Positions 61,938 through 64,000 of a DNA stretch of 64,000 bases are shown piece after piece. The stretch is from NCBI GenBank assembly GCA_964590195.1, contig CAZPWJ010000008.1, forward strand, positions 1-64,000, read 5' to 3'. The notes beneath the pieces are model-generated. The model did not search any database. It was not told the origin of the DNA and saw nothing but the letters and a program-made list of their open reading frames with translations. Origin of the DNA: GCA-2731375 sp964590195. Its GTDB lineage: Bacteria; Pseudomonadota; Alphaproteobacteria; GCA-2731375. The stretch's first letter is position 1, and every line of letters begins with the position of its first letter. Position numbers and translations under genes: made by a program.

Positions 61938-63884
61938 CTATTCCGCCTGGGCTGCTGCCTTTGGCGCCAACCGGCCATCGGGGCTGGCCTGCATTTCGGG
62001 TACCAGGTGGCGAATCAGGGCCAAGGTTTGTTCCGTATCCCGCGCGGTTGCCGCATTTGCCAGTTTCTCGACCTGGGCGCTCAGTAATTCGTGGTCTATC
62101 ACCCGAGGTGCCGCCAGATTGACACCGGCCAGATGGGTCGGCTGCGGTGCCTCGCCATCGTGCAGCAATTCCTCATACAGCTTTTCGCCGGGCCGCAGGC
62201 CGGTAAAGGCAATGGGGACATCGACTTCCGGCGTCAGTCCCGCCAGGCGGATCATCTGCCGGGCCAGATCCAGAATGCGCACCGGCTTGCCCATGTCGAG
62301 AACAAAGATCTTGCCGCCCTCATCGCCCGTGGGCGCGGCGGCGGTGGCCTGCAAGACCAGTTCCACCGCCTCCCGCGTGGTCATGAAATAGCGGGTGACT
62401 TCCGGGTCGGTGACCGTCAGCGGCCCGCCACGGGCCAGTTGGCGTTGGAACAGAGGCACGACCGAGCCGGTGGAGCCCAGAACATTGCCGAAGCGCACGG
62501 TGACAAAACGGCAGGCACTAGATGACAGGCTCAAACCCTGGCAGATCATCTCGGCGATGCGTTTCGAAGCGCCCATGACGGAGGTCGGATTGACCGCCTT
62601 GTCGGTGGAAATCTGCACCATCACCTTGACCTCCGCCGCGAGGCAGGCCCGGGCCACGTTGGCGGTGCCCATGACGTTGGTCAGCACGCCTTCGTTGGGA
62701 TTTTCCTCCACCATGGGGACGTGCTTGAAGGCGGCGGCGTGAAACACCAGATCGGGCTTTTCCCGGGCGAACACAACGCCCAGGCGGCCGCCGTCGCGGA
62801 CATCACCCAGGATCGCCCGGCGGGACAGTTCCGGCCAGCTTTCCCCGAATTCCAAGTCGATCCGGTACAGCGCATGTTCGCCATTATCCAGCAACGAAAT
62901 ATGTGCCGGGGCGTGGGCCGCGACCTGGCGCGCCAGTTCCGAGCCGATGGTGCCGCCCGCGCCGGTGATCAACACCCGCCGGCCCGAAATCAAGGCCCGC
63001 ATGGCGTCGCGGTCCAATACTTGTTGCGGGCGGCCCAGCAGATCCTCGACCTGGACCGGTTGCAACTCCAGATCGGAGCCTTTCTTGGCGCCGCTCTGAA
63101 AATCCGTCATGCGGGGCATGCGCGAGAGGCTCAGGCCAAGTTTTTCCGCCACGTCCAACAGGCCGCCGATGGTGTCGCCGTCCAGTTTCGGCCAGGTCAG
63201 GATCATGCGCTGAGGTTTGCGTCCCTTGCGGGCTAGTTCCGTGACTACCGCCTCGACTTGGTCAAGGCCGCCCAGCACGGTGACACCGCGGATATCCCGC
63301 CCGATGCGGCTGCGTTTGTGGTCGATAATGCCGACCACGCGGTAGCTGGCCGCGCGGTCCCGCGCCATGCCGCGAATGAAGGCTTCCGCTTCATCGTCCG
63401 CGCCGACCAGCAGCACGGGCACCCGGCCGTCGTCGGTATGCTCAAACACCGCGCGCAGATCGCCGTCCTTGGAAAAGCGGTACAACAGGCGCGAGGCCGA
63501 GAGAAAAACCACCAGCAGCGGCCAATTCAGGAACATCGCGCTGCGCGGGAAATTGGCCAGGCGGTCCAGCACGAACATCACCGGCAAATAGATCAGGATG
63601 GCCAATGTCACCGCCTTGACGATGGCGATCAGGTCCGACAACGAGGCGTAGTGCCAAATGCCCCGGTATAGGCCCATGCGCCAGAACACCAGGGCGCAGA
63701 TTACGGTGAAGATGGCCGTGCCGTGCCATAGGAAAAAGAAATCCTGCGGCTTGCCATAGGTCTGATAACGGAACCAGACCGCCAGCTCGAACGACAGCGC
63801 CGCCATGAAGACGTCGTGCACCGCCACCGTCGCGATGCGCCGGTTGATGCCTTTAAGTCTCTGCACAAGCCAAGCCACGGTCAT
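61938..63884 (-). CDS. Membrane nucleotide-sugar 4,6-dehydratase, CapD/PglF/WbpM-like
   Basis: 648 residues from ATG 63884, which overlaps the stop of the upstream gene (ATGA). The N-terminus has about four membrane spans (residues 10-125), then a first Rossmann domain and a second starting GAGGTIGSELARQV. QISTDKAVNPTSVMGASKR carries the catalytic Lys and the modified Ser/Thr-Asp-Lys triad of the UDP-GlcNAc 4,6-dehydratase group. These enzymes convert UDP-GlcNAc to 4-keto-6-deoxy sugars for surface polysaccharide or glycan assembly. The upstream gene product is very likely a membrane protein. Confidence 0.9.
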   Translation of the reverse strand: MTVAWLVQRLKGINRRIATVAVHDVFMAALSFELAVWFRYQTYGKPQDFFFLWHGTAIFTVICALVFWRMGLYRGIWHYASLSDLIAIVKAVTLAILIYLPVMFVLDRLANFPRSAMFLNWPLLVVFLSASRLLYRFSKDGDLRAVFEHTDDGRVPVLLVGADDEAEAFIRGMARDRAASYRVVGIIDHKRSRIGRDIRGVTVLGGLDQVEAVVTELARKGRKPQRMILTWPKLDGDTIGGLLDVAEKLGLSLSRMPRMTDFQSGAKKGSDLELQPVQVEDLLGRPQQVLDRDAMRALISGRRVLITGAGGTIGSELARQVAAHAPAHISLLDNGEHALYRIDLEFGESWPELSRRAILGDVRDGGRLGVVFAREKPDLVFHAAAFKHVPMVEENPNEGVLTNVMGTANVARACLAAEVKVMVQISTDKAVNPTSVMGASKRIAEMICQGLSLSSSACRFVTVRFGNVLGSTGSVVPLFQRQLARGGPLTVTDPEVTRYFMTTREAVELVLQATAAAPTGDEGGKIFVLDMGKPVRILDLARQMIRLAGLTPEVDVPIAFTGLRPGEKLYEELLHDGEAPQPTHLAGVNLAAPRVIDHELLSAQVEKLANAATARDTEQTLALIRHLVPEMQASPDGRLAPKAAAQAE

Positions 63885-64000
63885 TCCATCTCGTCTAGCG
63901 GTTTCATCCTGGCGAAATACCATAACAGAAACGCCACCGCCCCGCCGCCCAGGATCAGGGTCAGCCATTGATTGCCGCCCAGCGCCGCCCACAGCGCCAG
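63881..64000 (-). CDS. C-terminal end of a membrane protein (5' part outside window)
   Basis: An open frame enters from the right edge and ends with TGA at 63881-63883, overlapping the start of the dehydratase gene. The last 39 residues include one hydrophobic span (WLTLILGGGAVAFLLWYFAR) followed by MKPLDEME. A WecA/MraY-like sugar-phosphate transferase (glycosyltransferase family 4) is often placed here in alphaproteobacteria and has such a tail, but too little is visible to be sure. Confidence 0.55.
   Translation of the reverse strand: MALWAALGGNQWLTLILGGGAVAFLLWYFARMKPLDEME

Overview
The window looks like a stretch of chromosome from a GC-rich alphaproteobacterium, most likely a free-living or marine member of the Rhodospirillales or a neighbouring order. 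This is inferred from gene content: ffs-dnaX-ybaB-recR order, a cytochrome c/kdsB/prephenate dehydratase cluster, the very large NAD-glutamate dehydrogenase, YejABEF, and CoxL-type and UGSC-type oxidoreductases. There is no prophage, CRISPR array, rRNA or tRNA that I can see. Both ends cut genes.

Layout. 1-16.5 kb is an accessory redox/catabolic region: a LigE-like glutathione transferase (cut at the left edge), a recombinase-like remnant, two CoxL-type molybdenum hydroxylase large subunits without their small and medium subunits, a CrtI-like FAD oxidoreductase with a CoxG/SRPBCC protein, a nitroreductase, a deazaflavin-type oxidoreductase, a class III aminotransferase and an erythromycin-esterase-like protein. 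16.6-20 kb holds a class III adenylate cyclase with a FlgO-like/TPR tail, a membrane protein and a small cyclic-nucleotide-binding protein. 20-29 kb is a YejABEF peptide ABC transporter with two tandem binding proteins, then a HisN-like phosphatase and a membrane cytochrome c. 29-41.7 kb has kdsB, pheA, a proline-racemase-family enzyme, transporters, two exported amidohydrolases, nudC, a flavoprotein, an AAA+ ATPase and an amidase. 41.8-44.9 kb is ffs-dnaX-ybaB-recR. 45-52 kb has a Bcr-type exporter, an epoxide hydrolase, a BTAD/TPR regulator, a methyltransferase, a small membrane protein and rmuC. 52-64 kb is housekeeping: def-fmt, NAD-glutamate dehydrogenase, an Atg22-like transporter, purH, and a CapD/PglF-like nucleotide-sugar dehydratase behind the tail of a gene at the right edge.

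The most interesting feature is at 3754-7615 on the minus strand. Two apparently separate reading frames join through an in-frame UGA at 7304-7306. The codons after it encode Gly-Ser-Cys, so the product carries a Cys-Sec-Gly-Ser-Cys motif, the signature of the UGSC selenoprotein family. Directly 3' of the UGA is a two-part hairpin whose apical loop starts 17 nt after it and has G at its second position, as expected of a bacterial SECIS element. The gene has a strong ribosome binding site. It is followed, almost without gaps, by a homologue of its own C-terminal half (with a CxxC where the selenoprotein has a single Cys) and by a thioredoxin-reductase-like flavoprotein with a CAFC centre. Together these look like a selenium-dependent thiol redox system whose substrate is not evident from sequence.

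Starts were chosen by ribosome binding sites and family boundaries where the longest possible frame was clearly too long (for example at 1332, 7615, 14952, 23827, 29023, 46068 and 63884).
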